A stretch of 11,710 bases of DNA from Streptomyces lilacinus (GTDB lineage Bacteria > Actinomycetota > Actinomycetes > Streptomycetales > Streptomycetaceae), in NCBI GenBank assembly GCA_000715685.1, contig KL569406.1, positions 1-11,710 of the forward strand. The letters run 5' to 3'. Positions 7,701 to 11,710 of the stretch are shown here, one piece after another. The translations under genes and the position numbers were made by a program. Under the pieces are notes generated by a model. The model saw nothing but the letters and a program-made list of their open reading frames with translations. It was not told where the DNA came from and made no database searches. The first letter of the stretch is position 1; each line of letters starts with the position of its first letter.

Positions 7701-7819
7701 GCCTCGATGGTCGAGGACGCCGAACGGACGAATTCACCAAGTTCTTGGAGCTTGGCCATGACGACCTTGCTCTCGACTCCGAACTCCTTGGCGAGTTCGT
7801 ATACCCGGACCTTAGCCAC
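4781..7819 (-). CDS. infB: Translation initiation factor IF-2
   Basis: IF-2 is the GTPase that brings fMet-tRNA to the 30S P site and promotes subunit joining. The protein has 1012 residues. Residues 1-50 ([19 protein letters not shown]) form the first IF2_N domain. About 55-385 is a disordered Pro/Gly/Ala/Arg-rich region with 10-residue repeats. [13 protein letters not shown] leads into a second IF2_N domain near 415-450. The G domain has G1 GHVDHGKT (514-521), G3 DTPGH (564-568) and G4 NKID (618-621), with SAKQGLN after it. Domains II, III and the fMet-tRNA-binding C-terminus follow, ending EMREKPRG. The start is GTG 7819, with AGAAGGAG 4 nt upstream. It sits 182 bp after ylxR, with repeats, minimal ORFs and a hairpin in its leader. 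The long central region is typical of actinobacterial IF-2. Confidence 0.98.
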   Translation of the reverse strand: MAKVRVYELAKEFGVESKVVMAKLQELGEFVRSASSTIEAPVVRKLTDALQGPGGNAGKSAAKPAAPRKAAPAKPGAPTPGAQARPAAPAPKPAAAPTPKPASAGPAPTPGPRPGPKPGPAAPKPAPAAPAQPEFQAPPSAPAPSGPKPAGAPRPGARPGPAGQRDGGRPERAPRPGGPGERAPRPGGARPAGPRPGNNPFTSGGSTGMARPQAPRPGGAPRPGAGGPGAPRPQGGPGGAPRPQGQGGPRPTPGGMPRPQAPGGAPRPGGAPAGNRPNPGMMPQRPAAGPRPGPGGGGRGPGGGAGRPGGGAGRPGFAGRPAGPGGGGRPGGGGGFAGRPGGGAPGGGGGFGGGRPGGFGGRPGGPGARGGTQGAFGRPGGPARRGRKSKRQRRQEYEAMQAPSVGGVMLPRGGGETIRLSRGASLTDFAEKIGANPASLVAVMMNLGEMVTATQSVSDETLQLLGGEMNYTVQIVSPEEEDRELLESFDIEFGENEGGEEMLVARPPVVTVMGHVDHGKTRLLDAIRKTNVVAGEAGGITQHIGAYQVATEVNDEERKITFIDTPGHEAFTAMRARGAKSTDIAILVVAANDGVMPQTIEALNHAKAADVPIVVAVNKIDVEGADPTKVRGQLTEFGLVAEEYGGDTMFVDISAKQGLNIDKLLEAVVLTADAALDLRANAEQDAQGIAIEAHLDRGRGAVATVLVQRGTLRVGDTMVAGDAYGRVRAMLDDKGQNVEEAGPSTPVLVLGLTNVPGAGDNFLVVDEDRTARQIAEKRAARERNAAFAKRTRRVSLEDLDKVLKAGLVQDLNIIIKGDASGSVEALESSLLQLDVGEEVEIRVLHRGVGAVTESDINLATGSDAIVIGFNVRAEGRATQMAEREGVDVRYYSVIYQAIEEIEAALKGMLKPEYEEVELGTAEIREIFRSSKLGNIAGVLIRSGEVKRNTKARLIRDGKVVAEDLTIVGLRRFKDDVTEIREGFEGGINLGNFNDIKVDDVIATYEMREKPRG
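7086..7135 (-). repeat. 30-bp-period repeats inside the IF-2 disordered region
   Basis: A 20-bp sequence (7086-7105) recurs exactly at 7116-7135, giving the 10-residue unit [11 protein letters not shown] second pair with the same 30-bp period spans 7263-7280 and 7293-7310 (18 bp identical, protein [10 protein letters not shown]). Less exact copies extend from about 6690 to 7380. Such tracts can expand or contract by slippage, and they are a place where assembly may be wrong. Confidence 0.8.
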
Positions 7820-7832
7820 TTCGCTCCTTCTA

Positions 7833-7854
7833 GGTCCGGGGTGTCCACCGGACC
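7833..7854 (-). promoter_or_regulatory. Hairpin next to the infB Shine-Dalgarno
   Basis: GGTCCGG (7833-7839) and CCGGACC (7848-7854) form a 7-bp stem; two further G-C pairs are possible inside the 8-nt loop. On the minus strand the stem ends 2 bases before AGAAGGAG, so it does not cover the Shine-Dalgarno but abuts it. It may shield the leader or affect initiation on infB; this role is inferred. Confidence 0.45.
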
Positions 7855-7858
7855 GTCG

Positions 7859-7901
7859 CTACTTCATGGGCGTACTCATCGCGTACTCATCGAGTGCTCA
7901 T
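7859..7901 (-). promoter_or_regulatory. Chain of three minimal upstream ORFs before infB
   Basis: On the minus strand the 11-bp repeats create three very short reading frames: MSTR-stop (7901-7887), MSTR-stop (7890-7876) and MSTPMK-stop (7879-7859). Each of the first two stops overlaps the next start as ATGA. GTAGG lies about 11 nt before the first ATG, a weak ribosome-binding site. The last stop is 39 nt before the infB GTG. Whether they are translated is unknown; they may be a by-product of the repeat. Confidence 0.35.
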
Positions 7902-7902
7902 C
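7870..7902. repeat. Three tandem 11-bp direct repeats upstream of infB
   Basis: GCGTACTCATC occurs twice without a gap (7870-7880, 7881-7891) and a third copy with two changes follows (GAGTGCTCATC, 7892-7902). A fourth, more degenerate copy may lie at about 7859-7869. An 11-bp period puts the units on nearly the same face of the helix, as in tandem protein-binding sites. The repeat is 50-80 bp from the infB start. Confidence 0.75.
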
Positions 7903-7941
7903 GCAATCTCGACCTACTTCCAACTCGCGAGGTACCTGACC

Positions 7942-7957
7942 GCACGGTTACCCGTGC
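7942..7957. terminator. Hairpin GCACGG-ttac-CCGTGC in the ylxR-infB spacer
   Basis: A perfect 6-bp stem with a 4-nt loop. On the plus strand it is followed by a T-rich stretch (CGTTCTTCTTA), like an intrinsic terminator for transcription running towards ylxR. No plus-strand gene is nearby, so it would act, if at all, on antisense transcription of infB, or as a leader structure on the minus strand. Confidence 0.3.
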
Positions 7958-7979
7958 CGTTCTTCTTACAGTGGGGCCA

Positions 7980-7996
7980 CCCCGCTCGGGGCGGGG
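7980..7996 (-). terminator. GC hairpin just after the ylxR stop
   Basis: CCCCGC (7980-7985) and GCGGGG (7991-7996) form a 6-bp stem with a 5-nt loop, starting 5 nt after the ylxR stop. There is no T tract. It may reduce readthrough from ylxR into infB or protect the ylxR 3' end; both are inferred. Confidence 0.4.
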
Positions 7997-8001
7997 CCGA
8001 T

Positions 8002-8283
8002 CTACTGCTGGTCGGTCTGTTCGACGTACCGGCGCAGCTCCGCCGTGTCGAGCGGTCCCGGGGCCTTGAAGGCCCGGGGGAACGCCCGGCGGCGTACCGC
8101 CAGATCGAGGCAGACCAGTGTGGGGTGCACGGAGGCACCCCGGCCGGGCAGCGTACCGCGAGGATCGGGGACGCAGACGCCCTCGACCACCACGGTCCGC
8201 AGCAGTTCGCCCTTGGCCGCTCGCTCCCGGCACCCCACACAGGTGCGCTCAGGGCATGCGCGGGCATGCGTCCGGCCAGACAC
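8002..8283 (-). CDS. ylxR: YlxR/DUF448 family RNA-binding protein
   Basis: A 93-residue YlxR (DUF448) protein, the usual gene between nusA and infB. In Bacillus the homologue RnpM binds RNase P RNA and modulates its activity; YlxR proteins have also been described as nucleic-acid-binding regulators. Visible motifs are PERTCVGCRERAAKGELLR (11-29), with the Cys-x-x-Cys pair C15/C18, then DPRGTLPGRGASVHP and the basic AVRRRAFPRAF helix typical of the family. The start is GTG 8283. GGGGAGG is present but 12 nt away, while a perfect TAGACT box ends 6 nt before the GTG. That suggests a leaderless transcript. The gene is 203 bp from nusA and 182 bp from infB, unusually loose spacing for this operon. 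The stop is TAG at 8004-8002. Confidence 0.95.
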   Translation of the reverse strand: MSGRTHARACPERTCVGCRERAAKGELLRTVVVEGVCVPDPRGTLPGRGASVHPTLVCLDLAVRRRAFPRAFKAPGPLDTAELRRYVEQTDQQ

Positions 8284-8289
8284 TGGTTA

Positions 8290-8295
8290 AGTCTA
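8290..8295 (-). promoter_or_regulatory. Perfect TAGACT -10 box placed for a leaderless ylxR transcript
   Basis: On the minus strand TAGACT is followed by six bases (TAACCA) and then the ylxR GTG. This puts the box at -12 to -7 if transcription starts on the G of GTG. TAGACT fits the Streptomyces housekeeping -10 consensus (TAGRRT-like). No good -35 lies 17-18 bp upstream, which is common for such promoters. It would let ylxR-infB be transcribed apart from rimP-nusA. Confidence 0.45.
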
Positions 8296-8444
8296 CCTCC
8301 CCACGCCGACCTCACCCCTTCGGGGCACTGATCGTGCGCGTATGCGTTTCGGCCAAGATCGGCCTGGTTTCGGGGCCCGGACCGGGCTCGGTACGGGGCG
8401 GCGCGGCCCGCGAAGGTCGTTTTACGGACCATTCCGGGCCGCTC

Positions 8445-8466
8445 GGGGACGCGGTGCGCGCGCCCC
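8445..8466 (-). terminator. Possible weak terminator hairpin after nusA
   Basis: GGGG/CCCC and CGCG/CGCG pairs around a 3-nt loop, with a small internal bulge, lie about 20 nt after the nusA stop. Together with the palindrome GCCCGG-a-CCGGGC (8375-8387) and a bulged stem around TTT (8415-8430), it makes the 8284-8486 spacer structured. No gene is seen in this spacer. Evidence for termination is only the fold. Confidence 0.3.
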
Positions 8467-8486
8467 CGGCCGCTCCTGTGCGCCGC

Positions 8487-9476
8487 TCAGTCGGCCTGCG
8501 GCTGCTCGGTGTCCGGGCGGATGTCGATGCGCCAGCCGGTGAGCCGCGCAGCGAGCCGGGCGTTCTGCCCCTCCTTGCCGATGGCGAGGGAGAGCTGGTA
8601 GTCGGGCACGGTCACCCGGGCGGAGCGGGCGGCGAGGTCCACGACCTCGACCTTGCTCACCCGTGCGGGGGACAGTGCGTGGGCCACCAGCTCGGCGGGG
8701 TCGTCCGACCAGTCGACGATGTCGATCTTCTCGCCGTGCAGCTCGGCCATGACCGCGCGGACCCGGCCGCCCATCGGGCCGATGCAGGCGCCCTTGGCGT
8801 TCAGGCCGGAGCGGGTCGAGCGCACCGCGATCTTGGTGCGGTGGCCGGCCTCGCGGGCGATGGCGGCGATCTCCACCGAGCCGTCCGCGATCTCCGGGAC
8901 CTCCATGGCGAAGAGCTTCTTCACCAGGTTGGGGTGGGTGCGCGAGAGCGTCACGGACGGACCGCGAACGCCCTTGGCCACCCGGACGACGTACGTGCGC
9001 AGGCGCGTGCCGTGCTTGTACTCCTCGCCCGGCACCTGCTCCTGCACCGGCAGGATGGCCTCCAGCTTGCCGATGTCGACCAGGACGTTCTTCGGGTCCT
9101 TGCCCTGCTGGACGACGCCCGCGACGACGTCGCCCTCGCGGCCGGCGAACTCACCGAAAGTGATCTCGTCCTCGGCGTCGCGCAGACGCTGGAGGATGAC
9201 CTGCTTCGCGGTGGTCGCGGCGATCCGGCCGAAGCCGGAGGGGGTGTCGTCGAACTCGCGGGGCTCCTCGCCCTCGGCGAGGTCCTGCGGGTCCTCCTTG
9301 GCCCACACCGTCACATGACCGGTCGACCGGTCCAGCTCCACGCGGGCGCGGCGCCGGCTTCCCTCGGTGCGGTGGTAGGCGATGAGGAGGGCCGACTCGA
9401 TCGCCTCGACCAGCAGGTCGAAGGAGATCTCCTTCTCTCGCACCAGGCCCCGCAGGGCACTCATGTCGATGTCCAC
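8487..9476 (-). CDS. nusA: Transcription termination/antitermination factor NusA
   Basis: NusA binds RNA polymerase and nascent RNA and controls pausing, intrinsic termination and antitermination. I choose GTG 9476 (329 residues, starting [19 protein letters not shown]) because GAGGAGG lies 7 nt upstream, inside the end of rimP, and this is the family N-terminus. A longer frame up to 9857 overlaps rimP and is rejected. NusA_N covers about 4-105. The S1 domain starts near [13 protein letters not shown] (112-124). KH1 has the loop GPMG (233-236) and KH2 the loop GKEG (300-303) in [18 protein letters not shown]. There are no C-terminal acidic repeats like those of E. coli, as is usual for Gram-positive NusA. 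It starts 2 nt after the rimP stop, so the two are probably cotranslated. Confidence 0.97.
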   Translation of the reverse strand: MDIDMSALRGLVREKEISFDLLVEAIESALLIAYHRTEGSRRRARVELDRSTGHVTVWAKEDPQDLAEGEEPREFDDTPSGFGRIAATTAKQVILQRLRDAEDEITFGEFAGREGDVVAGVVQQGKDPKNVLVDIGKLEAILPVQEQVPGEEYKHGTRLRTYVVRVAKGVRGPSVTLSRTHPNLVKKLFAMEVPEIADGSVEIAAIAREAGHRTKIAVRSTRSGLNAKGACIGPMGGRVRAVMAELHGEKIDIVDWSDDPAELVAHALSPARVSKVEVVDLAARSARVTVPDYQLSLAIGKEGQNARLAARLTGWRIDIRPDTEQPQAD

Positions 9477-9478
9477 GG

Positions 9479-10012
9479 CTACGCCTCCTCTTGGTTCTCG
9501 TCGGTCTCGTCCGCGGCCTTCTCGGCATCCCGACCGGACTTGCGGTTGAACTCGATCTCGACACGCGCCTTGGCGATCTCGCCGAAGGCGAGCCGGCGGG
9601 CGGTGGGCTTGCGGCCCTTCACGCCCGGCACCTCCAGGTCGAGGCCCTCGTCGTCCACGGCGACGATCCGGGCGACGAGCTCGCCGCCCTCGGTGAGCTG
9701 CGCCTTGATCAGCCGGCCGGTGGCACGCACGTAGTGGCGCGGCTGGGTCAGGGGGCGGTCGGCGCCGGGGGAGGTGACCTCGAGGACGTAGGGGGCTCCG
9801 CCCATCACGTCCGTCTCGTCGAGGGCGGCGGAGACGTCGCGGCTCAGGTCCGCGCACGCGTCCAGCTGCACACCCTCGTCGGAATCCACCACGACGCGCA
9901 GCACACGCCGCTTGCCCGCCGGAGTCACCTCGATCTCTTCCAGGTCCAGCTCCCGCGCGCTCACGAGAGGGGCCAGCAGCTCGCGCAGCCGCTCGCTCTG
10001 GGTGGTGCTCAT
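9479..10012 (-). CDS. rimP: Ribosome maturation factor RimP
   Basis: RimP is needed for efficient 30S assembly, acting around the S12 region. The 177-residue protein starts at ATG 10012 ([19 protein letters not shown]), with GAGGAG 8 nt upstream. The N-terminal alpha/beta domain includes [26 protein letters not shown] (38-61 region) and the signature [14 protein letters not shown] (75-88). The C-terminal SH3-like domain follows ([17 protein letters not shown] to [20 protein letters not shown]). The tail is a charged extension ([16 protein letters not shown]) whose coding sequence also supplies the nusA Shine-Dalgarno. It is the first gene of the operon in this window and lies divergent from the lipoprotein gene, so the operon promoter should be in 10013-10150. 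Confidence 0.97.
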   Translation of the reverse strand: MSTTQSERLRELLAPLVSARELDLEEIEVTPAGKRRVLRVVVDSDEGVQLDACADLSRDVSAALDETDVMGGAPYVLEVTSPGADRPLTQPRHYVRATGRLIKAQLTEGGELVARIVAVDDEGLDLEVPGVKGRKPTARRLAFGEIAKARVEIEFNRKSGRDAEKAADETDENQEEA

Positions 10013-10067
10013 CCGGGTGACTCCTCGGCCGCGTGTGCTGTTGTGGGAAAGTCGCGTGTCAGGTCAA

Positions 10068-10097
10068 AGCCTATCTGTTCCGGCAGCCGGCTGACGA
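10068..10097 (-). promoter_or_regulatory. Candidate promoter of the rimP-nusA operon
   Basis: On the minus strand TCGTCA (10097-10092) and TAGGCT (10073-10068) are separated by 18 bp, about 55 bp before the rimP ATG. The -10 fits TAGRNT; the -35 keeps four of six bases of TTGACA. Another TTGACC lies at about 10067 but lacks a -10 at the right distance. It is found by eye only. Confidence 0.35.
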
Positions 10098-10194
10098 TTC
10101 GGTGCCCGGTCCGCGGCCATCGGGTCGCGCGCCGGTACGCTCGCGTGCGGTGATCATGCCGAGACCAGGCGGGGACGACGCGGAAAAGAGGATC

Positions 10195-10770
10195 GTGCCG
10201 CTCACGACGACGACGCGGGCCGCCGGGGGCCCGCGCAGACGCAGGGTACTGGCAGGGGGCGCGGCGGCCCTGCTGACGGCCGGCGCGGGCCCGCTGCTCG
10301 CCGGTTGCTCCTCCGGCGGCCGTGACGCCGTCGCCGACGCCGAGGGCTCCTCGGCCGCGCTGCGGCTCAAGGAGCGCGCCGGGCGGGACTCGGTGGCGCT
10401 GCTCGAGCGGTACGACGCCACGGTCGCCGCGCACGGCGCGCTGGCCCAGCGGCTGGCGCCGCTGCGGGCCGAAGTCGCCCGGCACGCCGAGGCGTTCGGG
10501 GCGGGGGCGGCGCCGTCGTCCCCTTCGCCCTCGGCCTCCCCGTCACCGGCGCGCACGGACGTGCCGGTGGACGTTCCGGTGGACGTTCCGGTGGACGTTC
10601 CGGGCGATGCGAAGGCGGCCCTCACCGCGCTCGCCGACGCCGAGCGGCGCACCGCCGACGCGCGCGCCGTGGCCCTCGGTTCCGCGCCGCCCGAACTCGC
10701 CCGGCTGCTCGCCTCCGTGGCCGCGGCGGGCGCGGCCCACGCCTTCCTCCTCGCCGGAGCCGCGCCATGA
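10195..10770 (+). CDS. Lipoprotein with ferritin-like/helical-bundle core, partner of DUF4439 gene
   Basis: A predicted exported lipoprotein of 191 residues from GTG 10195. RRRRVLAGG (14-22) is twin-arginine-like, a hydrophobic segment follows, and LLAGC (34-38) is a lipobox with Cys38 as lipidation site. Mature protein: two helices (ALRLKERAGRDSVALLERYD and AHGALAQRLAPLRAEVARHA regions), a Ser/Pro linker, a (VDVP)3 repeat, and two more Ala-rich helices. This suits a four-helix bundle; metal binding is not shown. In-frame ATG 10156 and GTG 10150 are alternative starts. I prefer 10195 because the codons before it include AGA, CCA and GAA, unlike the rest, although its AGAGG is only 3 nt away. 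TACGCT at 10136-10141 is a possible -10. Its stop overlaps the next start by 4 bp. The substrate is unknown. Confidence 0.8.
   Translation: MPLTTTTRAAGGPRRRRVLAGGAAALLTAGAGPLLAGCSSGGRDAVADAEGSSAALRLKERAGRDSVALLERYDATVAAHGALAQRLAPLRAEVARHAEAFGAGAAPSSPSPSASPSPARTDVPVDVPVDVPVDVPGDAKAALTALADAERRTADARAVALGSAPPELARLLASVAAAGAAHAFLLAGAAP
10567..10602 (+). repeat. Three exact 12-bp tandem repeats (VDVP)3 in the lipoprotein gene
   Basis: GTGGACGTTCCG occurs three times in a row without change, after a degenerate copy at 10555-10566 (9 of 12 bases). It encodes VDVPVDVPVDVP in the linker between helices 2 and 3. The GTT codon is rare in this window and appears in all three units, which points to recent duplication. 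Copy number may vary between strains without a frameshift. Confidence 0.9.
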
Positions 10771-11204
10771 CGACTGTTGTGGTGACCGCCGCGCAGGCCG
10801 CGCTCGCCGCCGAGCACGCGGCGGTGTACGGCTACGGGGTCGTCGGCGGGCGTGTCGACGACACGCGGGCCTCGGAGGCCCGTGAGGCCTACGAGGCGCA
10901 CCGGGCCCGGCGGGACGCGATGACCCGCGCCGTACGGGCCCTCGGCGCCGACCCCGCTGCGGCGGCCGCGGCGTACGCGCTGCCGTTCCCGGTGCCGGAC
11001 GCGGCAGCGGCGGTGCGGCTGGCGGCGGAGTTGGAGCACCGGCTCGCGGCGGTCTACGCCGACCTCGTACGGGCCGCCACCGGCGACCTGCGTACCGAGG
11101 CGGCGGCGGGCCTGCGGGAAGCGGCGGTGCGGGCGGTGCGCTGGAGCGGCGGCAGCGTAGCCTTCCCTGGGCTCGCCGAGCGGGCCGCCACCGGCGGGGC
11201 CTGA
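10767..11204 (+). CDS. DUF4439 ferritin-like protein
   Basis: A 145-residue, Ala-rich, all-helical protein with the DUF4439 ferritin-like pattern. AALAAEHAAVYGYGVVGG (11-28) gives helix 1 with Glu16/His17. YEAHRARRDAM (42-52) gives helix 2 with Glu43 and His45. LAAELEHRLAAVYADLV (85-101) gives helix 3 with Glu88, Glu90 and His91. The last helix ends before GGSVAFPGL. These Glu/His pairs could bind a metal as in ferritin-like folds, but that has not been shown for the family as far as I know. There is no signal peptide, so it should stay in the cytoplasm while its upstream partner is exported. It begins in the ATGA overlap with the lipoprotein gene, so the two are very likely coupled. Stop TGA is at 11202-11204. 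Confidence 0.88.
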   Translation: MTTVVVTAAQAALAAEHAAVYGYGVVGGRVDDTRASEAREAYEAHRARRDAMTRAVRALGADPAAAAAAYALPFPVPDAAAAVRLAAELEHRLAAVYADLVRAATGDLRTEAAAGLREAAVRAVRWSGGSVAFPGLAERAATGGA

Positions 11205-11251
11205 CCGGCGCGACGCCGACCGAAGCCGCCGACGGAAGCATGGAAAGGGAC

Positions 11252-11318
11252 AGCTCAGGGATGGCCATCACGAACGACCGCCTCGAACCGCCGGAAAGGC
11301 TGGTTCGAACCCTGAGCT
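11252..11318 (+). promoter_or_regulatory. Nested inverted repeats around the kinase start codon
   Basis: AGCTCAGGG (11252-11260) directly precedes the ATG at 11261 and has an exact inverted copy, CCCTGAGCT, at 11310-11318. Inside, TCGAACC-GCC (11283-11292) pairs with GGC-t-GGTTCGA (11298-11308). GGTTCGAACC (11302-11311) is itself a 10-bp palindrome. The structure could hide the start region of the mRNA; function is inferred. Confidence 0.4.
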
Positions 11319-11710
11319 CGGATCCCGCCTTCGGCGACGCCGCCCGGCAGTGGCTCACGAACCTCCCGGAGCTCGCGCGCGAGCTCCTCACCCGCTGGGA
11401 GCTCTCACCCGAACGGGTGCAGACGCCCGGCGGGCGCACGAGCATGGTCGTCCTCGTCCGCCGCGCCGACGGCACGCCCGCCGTCCTCAAGCTCTGCCCG
11501 CCCGACGGCAGCGCGGCACGCGAACACGCCGCGCTCGCCCACTGGGACGGCCGCTCGGCCGTCCGCCCGCTGCGGGCCGACCCGGCGGCCGGGGCGCTCC
11601 TGCTCGAGCGGCTGCACGCGGACGTCAGCCTGCGCTCGCTGGCGGAGGCCAAGGCGCAGTTGGAGGCCGCGGCGACGCTGCAGCGCCTGTGGGTCTGTCT
11701 CTTATACACA
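11261..11710 (+). CDS. APH(6)/hydroxyurea-type aminoglycoside phosphotransferase-like kinase, C-terminus cut
   Basis: The N-terminal part (about 144 genomic residues, then adapter) of a protein-kinase-like phosphotransferase. The family transfers phosphate from ATP to aminoglycosides or related small molecules; the real substrate here is unknown, and a resistance role should not be assumed. GGRTSMVVLVRRADG (57-71) is the glycine-rich strand pair, AVLKL (74-78) carries the probable ATP-binding Lys77, REHAAL (87-92) the pairing Glu88, and AGALLLERL the hinge region. The catalytic loop and DxD motif would be beyond the contig end. The start ATG 11261 has AAAGGGA about 10 nt upstream. In-frame ATG 11240 would add seven residues. 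The last five or six codons come from the adapter. It lies 56 bp after the DUF4439 gene on the same strand. Confidence 0.82.
   Translation, partial: MAITNDRLEPPERLVRTLSSDPAFGDAARQWLTNLPELARELLTRWELSPERVQTPGGRTSMVVLVRRADGTPAVLKLCPPDGSAAREHAALAHWDGRSAVRPLRADPAAGALLLERLHADVSLRSLAEAKAQLEAAATLQRLWVCLLYT
11695..11710 (+). other. Nextera/Tn5 mosaic-end adapter remnant, right end (artefact)
   Basis: CTGTCTCTTATACACA is the reverse complement of the Tn5 mosaic end found at the left edge and faces inwards from it. It is adapter read-through left in the assembly. The kinase reading ends in a false LLYT, and an opposite reading begins MYKRQ. Confidence 0.96.

Noticed and set aside
7870..7902. CRISPR-like repeat
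   Set aside because: The units are 11 bp and directly abutting with no spacers, so this is a simple tandem repeat.
4625..7939. 1104-codon plus-strand open frame opposite infB
   Set aside because: It is the antisense of IF-2, a common effect of high GC at third positions. The product is low-complexity (long Ala/Gly/Thr runs) and matches no family, while the minus strand has a full IF-2.
9477..9857. N-terminal extension of nusA to 9857
   Set aside because: It would overlap rimP in another frame, the added residues are Arg/Pro-rich, and GTG 9476 has a good Shine-Dalgarno and the family N-terminus.
11298..11318. tRNA T-arm-like GGTTCGAACC
   Set aside because: The flanking bases do not form a T-arm stem, no acceptor, D or anticodon arms are present, and the site lies in the kinase coding sequence.
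10543..11709. 388-codon minus-strand frame across the DUF4439 and kinase genes
   Set aside because: It starts in adapter (MYKRQ) and is an Arg/Pro/Ser-rich shadow with no domain; plus-strand genes explain the region.

Overview
The window looks like the core chromosome of a Streptomyces or closely related high-GC actinomycete. Almost every third codon position is G or C, GTG starts are common, long false antisense ORFs run opposite the real genes, and the gene order is the actinobacterial nusA-infB cluster. Both outer ends carry Tn5 mosaic-end (Nextera) adapter sequence (1-18 and 11695-11710). The window is therefore a whole short contig with untrimmed library adapter, and both terminal genes are cut by contig ends, not by biology.

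Layout. The minus strand reads from right to left as rimP (10012-9479), nusA (9476-8487), ylxR (8283-8002), infB (7819-4781), a DUF503/YlxP-type gene (4640-4344), rbfA (4288-3839), truB (3842-2940) and a large gene at 2631 that runs off the left edge. The plus strand on the right holds a lipoprotein (10195-10770) overlapping a DUF4439 ferritin-like gene (10767-11204), then the start of an APH-like kinase (11261 to the right end).

How the genes work together. rimP, rbfA and truB products act in 30S maturation and tRNA modification, infB encodes IF-2, NusA controls transcription elongation and termination, and YlxR and DUF503 are small conserved companions. rimP/nusA (2-nt gap) and rbfA/truB (4-nt ATGA overlap) are tightly coupled. 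The spacers around ylxR and infB are long (140-200 bp) and rich in candidate control elements: a perfect TAGACT box placed for a leaderless ylxR transcript, three 11-bp direct repeats that create a chain of minimal upstream ORFs before infB, a hairpin abutting the infB Shine-Dalgarno, and two hairpins after infB.

The least ordinary gene is the left one. It has an N-terminal trypsin-like domain followed by a STAND/NACHT-like P-loop NTPase. The trypsin nucleophile position reads Thr instead of Ser, and the Walker A Lys reads Arg. A run of five C at 150-154 probably marks a frameshift or sequencing indel near its cut end. I see no rRNA, tRNA, CRISPR array, insertion sequence or phage gene. The clearest new things to check are this degenerate protease-NTPase and the infB leader.
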